From Cacajao melanocephalus (Eukaryota > Chordata > Mammalia > Primates > Pitheciidae): DNA of 64,000 nucleotides. The stretch covers positions 1 to 64,000 of the forward strand of contig CAUYLG010059162.1 in assembly GCA_963573385.1 (NCBI GenBank). The letters are read 5' to 3'. Positions 28,693-47,532 of the stretch are shown piece after piece. Position numbers and translations under genes: made by a program. A model generated the notes under the pieces. The model did not search any database, was not told the origin of the DNA, and worked only from the letters and a program-made list of their open reading frames with translations. How positions within the stretch are numbered: position 1 is the first letter of the stretch; every line of letters begins with the position of its first letter.

Positions 28693-28980
28693 TTGGACAC
28701 AGTGGCTCACACCTATAATCCCAGCATTTTGAGGCCAAGATGGGCAGATTGCTAGAGCCCAGGAGTTCGAAACCAGCCTGAGCAACATGGTGAAACCATG
28801 TCTCTATAAAAAAATACAAAAATCAACGGGGCATGGTGGCGGGCGCCTATAGTCCCAGCTACTTGGGAGGCTGAGGCAGGAGGTCCATTTGAGCCCAGGA
28901 CGTCAAGGCTGCAGTGAGTCATGACTGCATCACTGCGTTTCAGCCTGGATGACAGAGTGAGACCCTGTCTCAAAAAAAAG
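28693..28980 (+). mobile_element. Alu, plus, within L1M
   Basis: Starts TTGGACACAGTGGCTCACAC and ends CTCAAAAAAAAG. The L1M resumes after it as 'gtaaattttatcacaataaa'. Confidence 0.96.
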
Positions 28981-29010
28981 GTAAATTTTATCACAATAAA
29001 AAGGTTTTCA

Positions 29011-29960
<950 letters not shown>

Positions 29961-29984
29961 GTGGGGAAAGTGAAATGGAAAAAG

Positions 29985-30150
29985 AATCAGACCAGGAATC
30001 AGAAGACAGGTTCTGGCTAACCTGCCAGTTCCTGGCTGAGAGACCTGGCATGGGGCTCAGCTCCCTGAAAGTCAGCCTTCCCATCTGCAAGTGAACAGAC
30101 TATCTGCTCTGCCCTTTCTCAAGAATGCTGTAAAGACCAGTGGTGATAGT
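29985..30150 (+). mobile_element. MIR, plus
   Basis: 'ccagttcctggctgagagac', 'ctggcatggggctcagctcc' and TTCCCATCTGCAAGTGAACA follow the sense MIR order. Confidence 0.7.
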
Positions 30151-31618
<1,468 letters not shown>

Positions 31619-32780
31619 AGTTTTTCCTTTTTGATAGCTTCATTTACATTATAGACTCAAGCCACTACCAAATTTAATACCTACTCTTTAGCCAAAATTT
31701 CTATTTTCTGGCTAATAAGTCTCAGAATTTTTACCTCCATAGATAGCACTAATAACTGCTTTTCTTCTCTAGAGTATTTTTCACAAAGAAATACAAGTCT
31801 TTAGCAGCTCAGGAGTTACTATTTATAAATTAGGCAGAGGGTAAAACCACCTTGAGGCTGAAACAGTAAGTGGTCGGCTAGGCTGACTTAACCAGCCATT
31901 CACTTCATGAGTGTCTAGTTCTTAGGAGACAGTCCCCCAACTCAGGCCCAGTTGGAACCGGCGCTGCAGTCGAGTCACTAACAGCCCGTCATGGCCTTTC
32001 AGGGGTCACCGGTAAACAGTCCAAGCCCTGATATCGAATCCAAAAACGCCATACTGCTCAAAGTCTAAACAGAAGATCTTATGTCGACCTAAAAATGTAT
32101 TTAACAAACTGGCAGCAGGTTTCTGAAGAACCACATGTCATTTAAACTGGTAGGGTGTTCAATCTGGCACATCCATCATACACAGATACAGGGACACAGA
32201 GATACAGACATATCTGTTTTACTTCCATGCCCTCAACCTCCACACACGTGGTGTTATTATGAGAGATGATGACAGGTAAAGATTTTGAAAGATCATGTAT
32301 TCAGCCAAATAGACTCTAACAAGATTCTAGGTGGATATGGCAACTCCTTCCTCACAGAGCAAACATCAAAGGCCCAGAGAGAAATGACTTGGCTGAAGTG
32401 ATGTGACTAGTCAGAGCTACAACTGAAAACCCAGCAGAAGAATGCTTAACTCCAATACACATTCCAAAAGCAAAACAATTCCAAAATGCCCACAACCAGC
32501 TGCACTGCTGAAAAGCAAGGTGACATCGCAGGGTGCCAAATGATGTGGCACAGAGAGAGCTGCTTCTCCTGGATGCTCTTCTGCACCCGCCACTTCTGAA
32601 CCTGCACATGCATTCCATGACACCACCCTCCAGCTTTCTTCCAGCCTTCTCTCAGACTCTTCCGGAATATTCGCTGAAAAGGATAACAAAATGTAGGGAG
32701 GGGAAACAGTTCAATTCTTTGTAGAAGAACTAGGAAAATTACTGATTTAAGCTCCTGAATGGGCAGAAGTCTTACCCAGT
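31619..32780. other. Unique DNA
   Basis: Contains MIR-like antisense traces near 32,340-32,440. No gene recognised. Confidence 0.4.
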
Positions 32781-33347
32781 TTGTGCCCCTATGTGTGTCC
32801 AGCAGCTAGTTGTCCCTGCAAGGAACAATGTGCAGGAAGACTTCAGTGGTCGTTGGCCTGGGTGAAGAATATGATTCCTGAGAATGTGCCTCTGGAAACT
32901 GACTCGGATTCACACTCTCTCCCAGGGAGCACTCAGCAGCGCTGCAGGCGTGTTACCAGTTACTTGAACCTAAGGAGCAGACAGCTCACAACAAAAGTCT
33001 CCAGAAGAGCTCTGAAAACCAAAAGGGATTGTTGTAAAAGCTGTGCCAACCTACAAAAGAGCTTGCAGAGAAACCTGCAGAGGCTGAGAAGGAATGATGG
33101 TGTGCTGTTTGCGACAGCAGGTGCCTCCATGGACACGATGTCAGAGAATGAAGGCACTGGTGCTTCTCCCATATGCATGAAGGTGTACCCTTTCCACTCC
33201 AAGGCAGAGACTCCCAGCCCTCTACCCAATGTCCAGTCTCCCTTTCTTCCTCACCAACAGAATCCCAGTTTTATTTGGGGCAGCAAAATGCCCAGATCAA
33301 GGACTCATTTCCCCACCTCACCTGTAGCTGTCGCTGATGAAGCTTAA
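32781..33347 (+). other. 188-codon open frame, probably not a gene
   Basis: This is the longest open frame outside simple repeats and the CpG island. Its translation is Ser/Pro/Arg-rich in places, with no domain I recognise. From about 33,255 onwards (CCAGTTTTATTTGGGGCAGC) the DNA resembles an old interspersed repeat that continues to about 33,700, so the C-terminal part is repeat-derived. No splice sites or promoter are evident. Confidence 0.2.
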
Positions 33348-33700
33348 CAGGAAGCAAAGTTGTTGGGTGAAGAAGGAGCTTCCAGGAAAGTTCTTTAAGG
33401 TGGACTAGCTCATCTGGAAGGTCAATCCTTTGCCCTCCCCCCCATTCTTCTCCTCCTGCCTGGTCACAGTGTGATTACTGAGCTCCAGCAGCTACCATGC
33501 ACCGTGAGGAACTCTGAGGCTAAAGATGGTGCATGAGAAAGGCAGAGAAATCCTGGAACCCTGATGACCAAGGAGCCACCCAATTGGCCCATGCCTACCT
33601 GCCTCCAGACTTCTACATGAAAAGTAAACATTCACCTTGTATGAGCCACTTACTTGAATTTTCTGTTACAGGTAGCTGAACCCTTCGTATTAAAGAAATT
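33255..33700 (+). mobile_element. Ancient interspersed repeat, family not assigned
   Basis: A known human-repeat motif order: 'gcccagatcaaggactcatt', 'ttccaggaaagttctttaag', 'cctggaaccctgatgaccaa', 'cctgcctccagacttctaca', ending 'ttctgttacaggtagctgaa'. Likely an old LTR or LINE end. Confidence 0.5.
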
Positions 33701-33994
33701 CATTTCCCTGGCCTATTTTTTTAAGACCCTCCATCAATCAAATTACTGTCTCATTTTAACAACATTTATGGTTCATTAAATATCTGAATAACTGGATCTT
33801 ACCCTTGAAGCCCAAGAGATTTACCAGGTCCCAAAAGGTTCGAAGACTGCTCCCAATTACCTAAGTTCTCTGTGGGGAACATCCTAGTCTTAAACTACCC
33901 TAAAACTTCAGCCCTAGAGCCTGATGGCTGAGAGATAAAAGTATACTTGTAGCCCTATCCTTCTTAACCCACTGACTATGTTCTCAAATCAAGC

Positions 33995-34190
33995 TGCACT
34001 GTACAAAATAGAAGCCACTAGCCACATATGGTTAAATTAAGTACAATTAAATAAAAATGTATCAGATGCCCTAGCTGCATTTCAACTGCTCAACAGCCTC
34101 CATGTGTCTGGTAGCTACCTTACTGCACAACAATACAGATTGTTCCTATCATGACAGAAAACTCTACTGGAGAGTGGTCTAGAAATACAC
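33995..34190. mobile_element. hAT-Charlie-type DNA transposon relic
   Basis: 'gaagccactagccacatatg', 'ctgcatttcaactgctcaac' and the terminal 'gaaaactctactggagagtg' correspond to the ends of CAGTGCTGTCCAATAG-class hAT elements. Confidence 0.6.
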
Positions 34191-35628
34191 TTTTCCCTAG
34201 GCTTCTATGACAGCCAGTTCTCCCTGTCTCCCTTATACCTCGCCAGGCATTCCCCAGCCCCTCATCTCTACTCACTGCTCAAATGCTGGCATTTCTCAGA
34301 GCTCTATCCAAATATACCTCTTCTCCCCTCACTCTGCCTAGGAGATCTCCTTCAGCATCAACTGTCATCCTCATGCAGAAGGCTTAAACACTAATGAACA
34401 TCATATCCTCAGAAACTTCCTGCAAGAACCCAAGGCTTAAATAAATCACGGATGTGGTAGAAAGAATGTATCTGAGTTTTGCCCTTGTTCCTGGCAGAGA
34501 GCTCCTAAAACTCTTAAATGTTCTGGGTGACAGGACTGTCTCTAGTTATCTTACAAAGAGCCACTTTTCACCTCAACTGAGTCTGCACTAATGAGGTGAC
34601 ACAGGGTGGGCCCTCAGAGCATTTCAAGGCATAGGGTGGCCACTCCAGAAAGACCAAGCATGTGATGGGAGGGCTGGAACTTTCATTCCCACCCCTGACC
34701 TCTGGGAAGGAAGAGGGGCAGGAGACTGAGCTCAATCACATGACCAATGATGTCATAAGACCTTGGTACAATAAACACCCAAGCTCAAAGAGCTTCCTGT
34801 TGATGAACACATGGATGTGCCAGAGGGTGATGCACCCAGACTTCATGGGGAGAGGGCATGGGAGCTCCACATCCAGGACCCTCCCAGGTCTCTTAGTTAA
34901 TTGCCCTATGTGTCTCTTCCGTTTGGCTGTTCCTGAGTTGTATCCTTTATCATAAAACCGTTTTCCGTGAGTTCTATGAGTTTGTTTTAGTAAATTATCA
35001 AACCTGACAAGGTGGTAGAAACCCCAAATTTACAGCCAGCTGGTCAGAAGTGCAGGTAGCCTGAGGACTTGAAACTGGCATCTGCCATGAGAGCAGCCTT
35101 GCAGAGGGAAGCCCTCATATCTGACATTAAGTTCAGGTGGTTGGTGTCAGAACTGAGTTGAAGTGACACCTGGCTGGAGTTAGAGAACTGGTGTCAAAGC
35201 ATTATGACCTCTTAGCCACTGTTCTGATATTTAGTCAATAAAAAGTGGTTCAAAATTGCAATAATTAAATGATGCTTTCAATTCACCTTGGATTACTGCA
35301 TACAGGTTCACAATTCACAAAGAATATTCAATCCCAACTTAATTCCAATTCATAAGAGTTCTCAAAATCACAGAGGATATCTATGTGCATAACCAACCAA
35401 CCATAAGAGGAACAGCTATTTTTCATAACCTCAAAAGTCAGTGGAGTATGTGATCTACCCATGAATCAGTGACCCTAATGAGATACAATGACAGCAAGGG
35501 AGGACAAATCCACTGATACACACTGATTTAAGTGAAAATTCAAATTATAACATGAAATTAGTAGATTTTAGAAAAGAGCCTTCTAACAGCAAGCTCTCCT
35601 TGTGCATTTAAATTTTAATTTAATTTAG
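34191..35628. other. Old repeat-like and unique DNA
   Basis: From about 34,440 to 35,210 the order 'tcctgagttgtatcctttat', 'gtaaattatcaaacctgaca', 'agccagctggtcagaagtgc' and 'gtcagaactgagttgaagtg' recurs in the primate genome as an old interspersed repeat whose family I cannot name. A plus-strand frame at 34,662-34,955 falls inside it. Confidence 0.45.
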
Positions 35629-35933
35629 TTTTTGTTGTTGTTGTTTTGTTTTTTGAGACGGAGTCTCACTCTGTTGCTCAGGCTGGAGTGTAATGGTGCA
35701 ACCTGGGCTCACTACAACCTCTGCCTCCTGGGTTCAAGCAATTGTTCTGTTTCAGCCTCCCGAGTAGCTAGGACTACAGGCGCATGCCACCATACTCGAC
35801 TAATTTTTGTATTTGCAGTAGAGGCAGGGTTTCACCGTATTGGTCAGGCTGGTCTCAATCTCCTGACTTCAGGTGATCTACCCACCTTGGCCTCCCAAAG
35901 TGCTGGATTACAGGCATGGGCCACCATGGCCGG
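35629..35933 (-). mobile_element. Alu, minus, full length
   Basis: (TTG)n/T start, GAGACGGAGTCTCACTCTG, ending ATGGCCGG. Confidence 0.97.
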
Positions 35934-37596
<1,663 letters not shown>

Positions 37597-37607
37597 AGCA
37601 TCCACTA

Positions 37608-37760
37608 TTTTTTAAGTCCATCAAAGTACCTGGTTAAAACATGGTACACCATGATAGCTATACAATATAAATGTGCTTAACAGCCCTGAACTATACATTT
37701 AAAAATGATTAAAATAATAAATTTTGTTATGTATATTTTACCACAGTTTTCTAAAAAGAC
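37608..37760 (+). mobile_element. L1M 3'-end fragment, plus
   Basis: 'ctgaactatacatttaaaaa' and 'gttatgtatattttaccaca' are the end of an L1M 3' UTR. Confidence 0.75.
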
Positions 37761-38715
37761 ACATCATAAGGGTTTGAGAGAGACTGAATCCCCTCCATTG
37801 CAAACACACCACAGGCAGTGCACCTGTGACAGATACATAAATAACATGTTCCCTGGCCTGAGGCAACTCAGTACAGAGTTCAGGCTGACCTGAGTGGTGA
37901 GTCTGGGAAGGCAAAAATGAAAAGAGTCCTGGCTTTTCGTTTTTTGGAAGGAGAGAGGGCAGGTGTTGTCAAACAAAGTAGGCATTTTCTGAAATGAGTA
38001 ACAACAAAAATCATTCCACAGTCCATTTTCTTCAACCTACTAACACCTGATCAGCACAGCTTAACATTACTAATTCCTAAATATTTCAACATAAATAGAA
38101 CAGTTCCTCACTCCTCAGAAATCACTGCTGGTTTCCTATCAGCCACAAACAGATGGCAGCTCAGAAGAGTCCTGTTTCCATTATGCCAACTTGGCAGGAG
38201 GCTCACCTGCTGCCACCTGAAACACCAATTCCTCCCACCTTTACACAGAAGGCTCCCAAACACAACTAAAATCCTGCCTGGATGCCCACTAATCAGCATG
38301 CTTAAAAGCACAGGGAGTAAGTCTCATTACAACTCCACTAATTAATAAACATAGGGAGGGACCACATCACGTCCTAATATAATTACAGGAATACTGTAGC
38401 TTTTCATTGCAGTTCCACTATATGGTTCAGACAGGTTCCCTGCCTGATTACCCTGGGATGTAATCCAGTTTTGCTAATATATCCATATGTAAAAGACTGA
38501 GAGCAGGTCTTATATCAAACCTGAAGGAAAACTTTTAGAAATGCTAAAAAGTTCAATTTCAGACATATTAATACATCCTCAAAATTTTATTTACAGTAAG
38601 ACCACCCATCTTGTTTTTATAACCTCAACAGGTTTCTTGTTGGCTGCAACTTTGTAATTTAAATGATCAAAGACTAAGAGAACAACAGACTGTTCGCAAG
38701 TTACCCTTAACGTAG
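37761..38715. other. Unique DNA
   Basis: No recognised gene or repeat. Confidence 0.4.
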
Positions 38716-38729
38716 AAAACATGAAAGAT

Positions 38730-38845
38730 GCCTCTGTGTGTGTGGTATATGTGTGTACATGTGAGCATACATACCACATGTACACACATACCACAGTTAT
38801 ATATACACATACATACAGAGACACATAGACACACGCACACAGTAG
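38730..38845. repeat. GT/AC-rich imperfect simple repeat
   Basis: GTGTGTGTGGTATATGTGTG grading into CACATACCAC and ACACACGCACACA. The GT half followed by an AC half allows partial self-pairing. Confidence 0.8.
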
Positions 38846-39084
38846 CAAAGAATGAAGAAAAGAATCTGGACTGTTTACTTCATCAGATTCCAAGCAAAGA
38901 TGCTCTTCTGTGCTTTCTGGACACACCTGCTAATCACCAGACCCTTAACCACTGACTGCTCCTTGCCTCCTCAGCAAATCAAACTCAGCCCTGGAATGTT
39001 AAGCCAACGTGTTCTTTAACAGGAGTAGTTTAAGTAACTAGAGAGTTACTTTAAATAATAAAGAACTCACTGCACTCATGCCAT

Positions 39085-39290
39085 AGCCCAGTACTTAAAC
39101 TCATAAGAGGCTCTGCTCTTGCAATAAAGACCAAAATCCTTAAATGTGGCACACAAGGCCCAGCAAAAAAGGGATCTCTCCCACCAAGGCCTCTGCATTT
39201 CCCTAAAGCACCTCTGACCTGCTAACTAGATCAATTCTGCCTTTATACCCTGTACATATCCTTCATGGAATGAAGGAGTGAATAAAAGCT
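39085..39290 (+). mobile_element. LINE-2 fragment, plus
   Basis: 'gaccaaaatccttaaatgtg' followed by 'cacacaaggcccagcaaaaa' and 'cctctgacctgctaactaga' follows the L2 3' region order. Confidence 0.65.
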
Positions 39291-40014
39291 ATTGCATCAG
39301 TTAGCACATCTTTGGTTCAAGTAATAGCTAACCCCAACTCAAAATTCGCTTAAACAATATGAAAATTTATTTCACACAACAAGTCCAAGGTGGGTGGGTG
39401 CCAGGCATGGTGCACTGGGGCTCTGAGAGGTACTCTCTGCTGTTGGCTTGGTTCAGTCCTTTCCCTGACGTTGGCTTCATGCTCAGACTGGTAGCAAAAC
39501 AACTGCAACAGTTCCAGGCACCACACCCAGACATGATAACTTTCAGAGGAAGAAATGGACACCTTTCCTAGAGTTGTCACCGTAAGGTTGAGAATTTTTC
39601 CAAAACCTCTGGACAGACCTCCCACTAATCTCATTGACCAGAACTAGATCTCTGGTTCACCCTTACGGTAACCACCTACGGAGAATGGGACCAGTGTGAC
39701 TAGCTGAAACCAGTCAGGATTTACCTCAGTGCTAAGAATAAGACCACTTTCCCCAGAGTCACACAGGGGACAAGTGGCTCTCTAAACAAAATTCCAATTC
39801 TACTTAGAAGGGAAAAAAGAACATTAGATATGCACTCAACAGGATCTGCTAGTTATCAACCTGAGGTACATACTCCAGTCCCCAACATTGTCTACAACTA
39901 CCAAGAGAAAGCCACCACCAGCATCACCTGCAGGGGGATCCATAAAAATGACAGGACCAATGCGGAAGGGAGGTCACAGGGTGGCAGGAAGGGAGTAAGA
40001 GAAGGAACACACTG
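39291..40014. mobile_element. Probable old interspersed repeat, family uncertain
   Basis: 'ttaaacaatatgaaaattta', 'cacacaacaagtccaaggtg' and 'gtcctttccctgacgttggc' resemble a recurrent old repeat to about 39,770. The remainder is unique. Confidence 0.4.
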
Positions 40015-40316
<302 letters not shown>

Positions 40317-40540
40317 AGGACACAGAGTTTTTAATCAGGAGATACAGACTCAAGTCTCAAGACTTCTGCTTAACATCTTATGACTACAGGCAAATCTTAG
40401 CCTTAGTTTTCTCATAAAATATGAAAATATGTGCTTGACATATTGTGCAAGGTTGCTGTGAAGACCAAAAGAAATGGCATATGTGGAAAAATACTTTGTA
40501 AACGAAGTGTTAAACATACGTAAGGAATGATTTATTACTT
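40317..40540 (+). mobile_element. MIR, plus
   Basis: 'aggagatacagactcaagtc', 'ttagccttagttttctcata', 'gcaaggttgctgtgaagacc' fit sense MIR. Confidence 0.7.
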
Positions 40541-40658
40541 GCAATGGAAGTATTGCATTGAGAAACACTCCTTGGAGAAAAGGCCAACACTCCTATCTGG
40601 ACAAACTGAAGTATGTATAATCTACTAATGGACATTTACTTCAAAAATGGTGTTTCTG

Positions 40659-40940
40659 GCCAGGCACAGTGGCTCACGCCTATAATCCCAGCACTTCAGG
40701 AGGCCAAGGTGGGAAGATCACTTGAGGTCAGGAGTTCGAGACCAGCCTGGCCAACATGGTGAAACCCCGTCACTACTAAAAATACAAAAATTAGTCAGGC
40801 ATGGTGTGGCACATGCCTGTAATCCCAGCTATTCGGGACGCTGAGTCATGAGAATCATTTGAACCCAGGAGGCAGGGGTTGCAGTGAGCCAAGATCATGC
40901 CATCGCACTCCAGCCTGGGCCACAGAGTGAGACTCTGTCT
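40659..40940 (+). mobile_element. Alu, plus, no poly-A tail
   Basis: Starts GCCAGGCACAGTGGCTCACG and ends GACTCTGTCTCC without an A run. Confidence 0.96.
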
Positions 40941-40947
40941 CCACTGA

Positions 40948-41344
<397 letters not shown>

Positions 41345-41357
41345 CAGATTCTCACTG

Positions 41358-41945
41358 TTTTCTATATGGAAAGGCAGGGTGATGATGTTTTATAGGTCAG
41401 AAAAGGTTAAGAAAATTTTTTAAAAAGTGTTGTTAGAAGGGAGATCATTTGAATGCACAAATAGAAGCTACTACTGGTCACCCACGAGAAAGCTCAGGTC
41501 AACTAACATTAACAGGAGTAAGCTGCAAAGCTGCAAGATAACAAATGCAGAGGCATCTAAGACATCCCTGCTAATGCTGTTTTAACCAGGCAGCGCATCT
41601 GACATGAAGCCACCCAACATACAGCCTGTTCTGCCTAATTCCCTGCCTGCCCTCTCCATCTCTTAGTTCTGTCCATCTGTCCCCACTTACAGCAGAGCAG
41701 AGACAGGAGAGCAAGCCACAGAAGAGTAAACCTATCTGAAGAGTAAGACATGTGTTTATCCAGGCAACATGTCTGGTCTAGGCAATAAAGTTGGAAGACT
41801 GGTCATGCCTAGCACCTAGATTCTGGAGAGTGAAGGCAGTAATGTACAGGAATACATCCTGCTTCACAATGAGGGTGACTTTCACTCCTAGGCTTAAAAA
41901 TAGGCAACAACATATCCTGATTTTCCAGGCAAAAGAAGAATGAGA
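41358..41945. other. Unique DNA
   Basis: Nothing recognised. Confidence 0.4.
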
Positions 41946-42370
41946 CAGCGGAGTGAGGGCAAAACATCTTAGGGAATTAAGATGAATGAAAAATGGAAAA
42001 TAGAAGCAGTGACTGACAATTCGAATGGAATTTCTGTGACCAAGTTTTGTGTGGCCTCATGCATGCAGAAAAGCACCCCGCCAACATGTAAGCTTCATGG
42101 AGCAGATGTGTCTAATAAGACCAATGCCCAAGATTATTTTCCATCTAAATTACCATATGTGTGAAAGGACTCTGAACTGTAAAGCTGTAAAGTTCTACAC
42201 AAACACAGACAGAAAAACCTACCCCATCTAAGTGCAATGTAGTACCCTGGAAGAAGGACATTAGTGAAAAAATTGGGCTGCTCTGCCTACAGAGTAACCA
42301 TTCTTTTGTTTTTTTACTTTCTTAATAACTTGCTTTCACTAAAATAAAAAAAAATTTAAAAAGAAAAAGA
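41946..42370 (+). mobile_element. Possible ERV1-class solo LTR end
   Basis: 'gggctgctctgcctacagag', 'aaccattcttttgttttttt' and 'cttaataacttgctttcact' resemble the 3' end of an ERV1-type LTR. The canonical AATAAA is altered (AATAAC). No internal retroviral genes are present. Confidence 0.5.
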
Positions 42371-42597
42371 AAAAAACTCACGAAATCTGAAAGAAATCTA
42401 GCATTCAGCTAATAATAATGTACCAGTGCTAATTTCTTAGTTTTGACAAATGCTCTAAGTAACATAAGACGCTAATGTTAGAGGAAGCTGACACAGGCTA
42501 TATGGGAACTCTACTATCAAAAAGATAGTTACAAAGCAACCAACCCTGAAAACGAACTTTTCTATAAATTCAAAATTATTCTGATAAAAAGATGATA

Positions 42598-44100
<1,503 letters not shown>

Positions 44101-44283
44101 TTGGTTGGGAGTGGTGGCTGATGCCTTTAATCCCAGCACTCTGGGAGGCCTAGGTAGAAGTAGGTAGAAGGATCACTTGAGCCAGGGGTATCTAGGTGCA
44201 GTGAGCTACGACTGTGCCACTGTACTCCAGCCTGGGTGACAGAGAAAGAACCTGTCTTAAAAAAAAAAAAAAAAAAAAAAAAA
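44101..44283 (+). mobile_element. Alu-like monomer (FLAM type), plus
   Basis: Single-arm element of about 155 bases (TTGGTTGGGAGTGGTGGCTG) with a duplicated GTAGAA AGGTAGAAG segment, a 26-base poly-A tail and a downstream (AGC)4. Confidence 0.85.
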
Positions 44284-45145
44284 GCAGCAGCAGCAGTTTT
44301 AGCCTAGAAGGGACCCACAACGATACTCAATATTACTCTATCAAATTTCTTGCACAAAAATGCACATAAAATACAATTCTCATACACTATCACTGACTAC
44401 TTTTTATACTGTATCACAAATATTTTCAAAGCATTTTAATTGTCAAAACCTTTAAATAAATATATTCTGTATAGCAATGTAATTTAGCAGCTTGTTAATG
44501 GTCCAGAAAAGTCTGAAAGTGATAATTAAAAATAAAGGTTGATGTAATTAGATAAAACTGAATGAGAGAAATAATTTGTGGAGTTCCTATCAGCACTTTG
44601 CTCTCCACTGATAACGCAGACCTGGCTGTCATAGCCATTGAAGTTGTGAGGAGGGAAATGCAAAATCAAACACAAACAGAATGTCATAAATCCAGAAAGG
44701 CTGGGCACTGATGCATTAGAGTAAGCTACAATGGAGACAGATTCTGGGCAGCATCCCAATCCTACATTACCTAATTTACTCTTGAGTCCCTTAGAAGCAA
44801 AGCTGGGTAAAAAGACAAAACAGGATGTGTGCCACTTCCATTCTCACTTCTGTCCCAGTATTAAAAATAATTACTAATAGAATAAGATAAGCAAAATGTG
44901 AGCTTTCTGTCTTTTATTAAGAGTTATTGTGTATTACCCCAAGCATTTCAAATATTATTTATTATTCAGGTAACAGAAAATTAACTCAAAAAAGTAAAGT
45001 TCCTACGTATGAAACACAAGACTCAGTTTCTCATTTCATGAGAAAAGATGACAAGAATAAAAATGGAAAAGGCTTGAATTACTTGTAAGGTCTGGAAAAG
45101 GTGACCTCAGTGTCAACCACATTCCTCTTACAGGCATCTCCTATG
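44284..45145. other. AT-rich unique DNA
   Basis: Nothing recognised. Confidence 0.4.
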
Positions 45146-45158
45146 ACCCAATCTCTTT

Positions 45159-45435
45159 TTTGGTGTCTCTTTTTTTGGGGGAGGGGGGAACAGGGTCTCG
45201 CTCTGTCACCTAGCCTTGACCTCCCTGGACTCAAGCGATCCTCCCACTTGAGCCTCCCACCTAGCTGGTACCACAAGTACATGCCACTATACCATAATTA
45301 TTTCATTATTTGTAGAGATGAAGTAGGTCTAGCTATGTTGCCCAGGCTGGTCTCCAACTCCTGGGTTCAAGCAATCCTTCCACCTCAGCCACCCAAAGTG
45401 CTGGGATTACAGGTGTGAGCCACCACGCCTGAGCA
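45159..45435 (-). mobile_element. Alu, minus, old, with TSD
   Basis: AluJ-like copy missing part of the right arm (TCACCTAGCCTTGACCTCCC). Flanked by ACCCAATCTCTTT at 45,146-45,158 and 45,436-45,448. Confidence 0.95.
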
Positions 45436-45490
45436 ACCCAATCTCTTTAAACCTCATTCTCTCAGATACATTAAATCCAGGCATCATTTA

Positions 45491-45785
45491 TTTTTATTTA
45501 TTTTTGAGACAGGGTCTCACTCTGTCGCCCAGGCTGGAGTTCAGTGGTGCAATCATGGCTCATTGCAGACTTGACCTCCCCAGGCTCAAGTGATCATCCC
45601 ACCTCAGGCTTCCTGAGTAGCTGAGACCACAGGTGCGCCAACACGCCCGGCTAATTTTTAAATTATTTGTAAAGAGCAGGCCTGAATATGTTGTCCAGGC
45701 TGGTCTCCAACTCCTGGATTCAAATGATCCTCCCGCTTCAGCCTCCCAAAATGCTGGGATTACAGGCATGAGCTACCACGCCCAG
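45491..45785 (-). mobile_element. Alu, minus, with TSD
   Basis: Full-length antisense Alu flanked by CCAGGCATCA at 45,477-45,486 and 45,786-45,795. Confidence 0.97.
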
Positions 45786-45795
45786 CCAGGCATCA

Positions 45796-47490
45796 CATTT
45801 TAAAGAGATTCTCTAATCTGACTGTTAACATACAATTAAATTCTCTGATTATTTAAGAACTCTAAAGAGTAACTGCCTAAAATGTCAGCTTTGGCTGACA
45901 GGTTTTGTGGGCACAGCATAAGCCTAACTTTTTATGATTTTGATACTCTAACTATTGGAGCTGAATTTGTACATCTGGTCTTGTGGCTAAGAGGGTAATC
46001 CGAAGCTTAAGAAACTGATTACATGTAAAGATAATCCTGTACATTTTCTCAGCCTATGGTAACATCACTACTGATCAATTTTTTTATGAATATTAAAACT
46101 GTCCCAGCACTAACAGCTCAATTTGTTGTCTGAGGATCTCTGACACTACCGTTTCCCCATGGAGGTAAATATACTTTTAATAGTCAAAGACAGTGGAAAG
46201 GCACAGTTTCAGGGGAGAATAACATGGTCCTGTAAGAGTTTTCTACACAAAACTCTTGATTTCCATAACTGGGATTGAAAATTATTAACACACACAAATC
46301 AGAGGTATAACTGTCTCAAGAAGTTTAAACTAATCTTCCCTTTGTCCTTGACAAGAAACTAATAAAAGAAACATCCAGTAGGATGAAAAATTTCTGAACC
46401 CAGTGACAACACTCCATAACATCTAAGTAGAATTCAAAATCGCTGAGCAACAGTTTTGGAAAGCAGACACAAATGAGTCTTTAGAATGTAGTGTTCCAAG
46501 TAGTAACTAGCTGATCAATAGCTGAAACATACAAATAAAAGCTTTAAGACTTCATAGCTTTCTTTCATAAAAATTTTTTTAAGTTTTCATAAAAATCATA
46601 AAAATATTTCATAAACCATAATTCACCTGAAAGATCAAATTCTTAGACTTAACCAGACATTAACAGATATCTCACACTTCAAGCACTTTATCCTAGGGGC
46701 TCTAACATGCCCATTACACACTGGGATACATGCTAAAACTACAAAAGGAAGGAACAGTAGAAATAATGGTAACAACATAACACCCCATGCAATGTGTTTC
46801 CAAATCCTTTCCCATCCATTACAGTCTAAATAAAGTCTCTAATTTTTAAAAAGTGAGAAATCGGTATCTTATATTATAGTATCTTTGCAAAGCTCAAATC
46901 CATTTTGACTCTAATTGTGTTTCTGATTAAAAATAACAGTAAGAAAGATGTTCAAATAAATCTATATCCTCTGCACAGCACCTCTGCACACCTACAGAAT
47001 AATTTCCTACACTCTTATGACTTACCATGCCATTATTGTTTCCATAAACACTACATTTCAATTCTATTTTTAAAATACTATTTCTCTCATGGGTGAGTAT
47101 CCTTGACACCACAAGGTATATAGACTGGTATTTCTACTTACATCAGAAAAGATATCTGATTCTAAATTAGCCATATTTATTTTAAACCCATGACTTCAAA
47201 ATTTTATTTTTCACCAATTATTTTCTGTGAAAGCAAGAAACCAAGTACAGCTGACCCATCAGTATAGATCCTAACATGTTAAAGACATGGTTAAAAGGAA
47301 AAGAAAGCACGCATTTATCAGAATTTGCAGTCATTTTATGGAGATGTGGTGATCAATGTTTCTGAGCAAAGAATGCATTTAACTAAATAGGTACTGAGCA
47401 TCTATATCCTTGTTAAAATAACTTCACCTCTCCTTGTGACTCCATCCCCATTCTATACGGTCTTTATGGAAATGTCAATTGAGAGCAATC
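45796..47490. other. AT-rich unique DNA
   Basis: About 1.7 kb without recognised repeat or gene. Confidence 0.4.

Positions 47491-47491
<1 letters not shown>

Positions 47492-47531
<40 letters not shown>
47492..47531. repeat. (CA)n microsatellite, about 20 units
   Basis: Uninterrupted CA dinucleotide run after TCCTA. It would be expected to vary in length between individuals. Confidence 0.98.
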
Positions 47532-47532
<1 letters not shown>

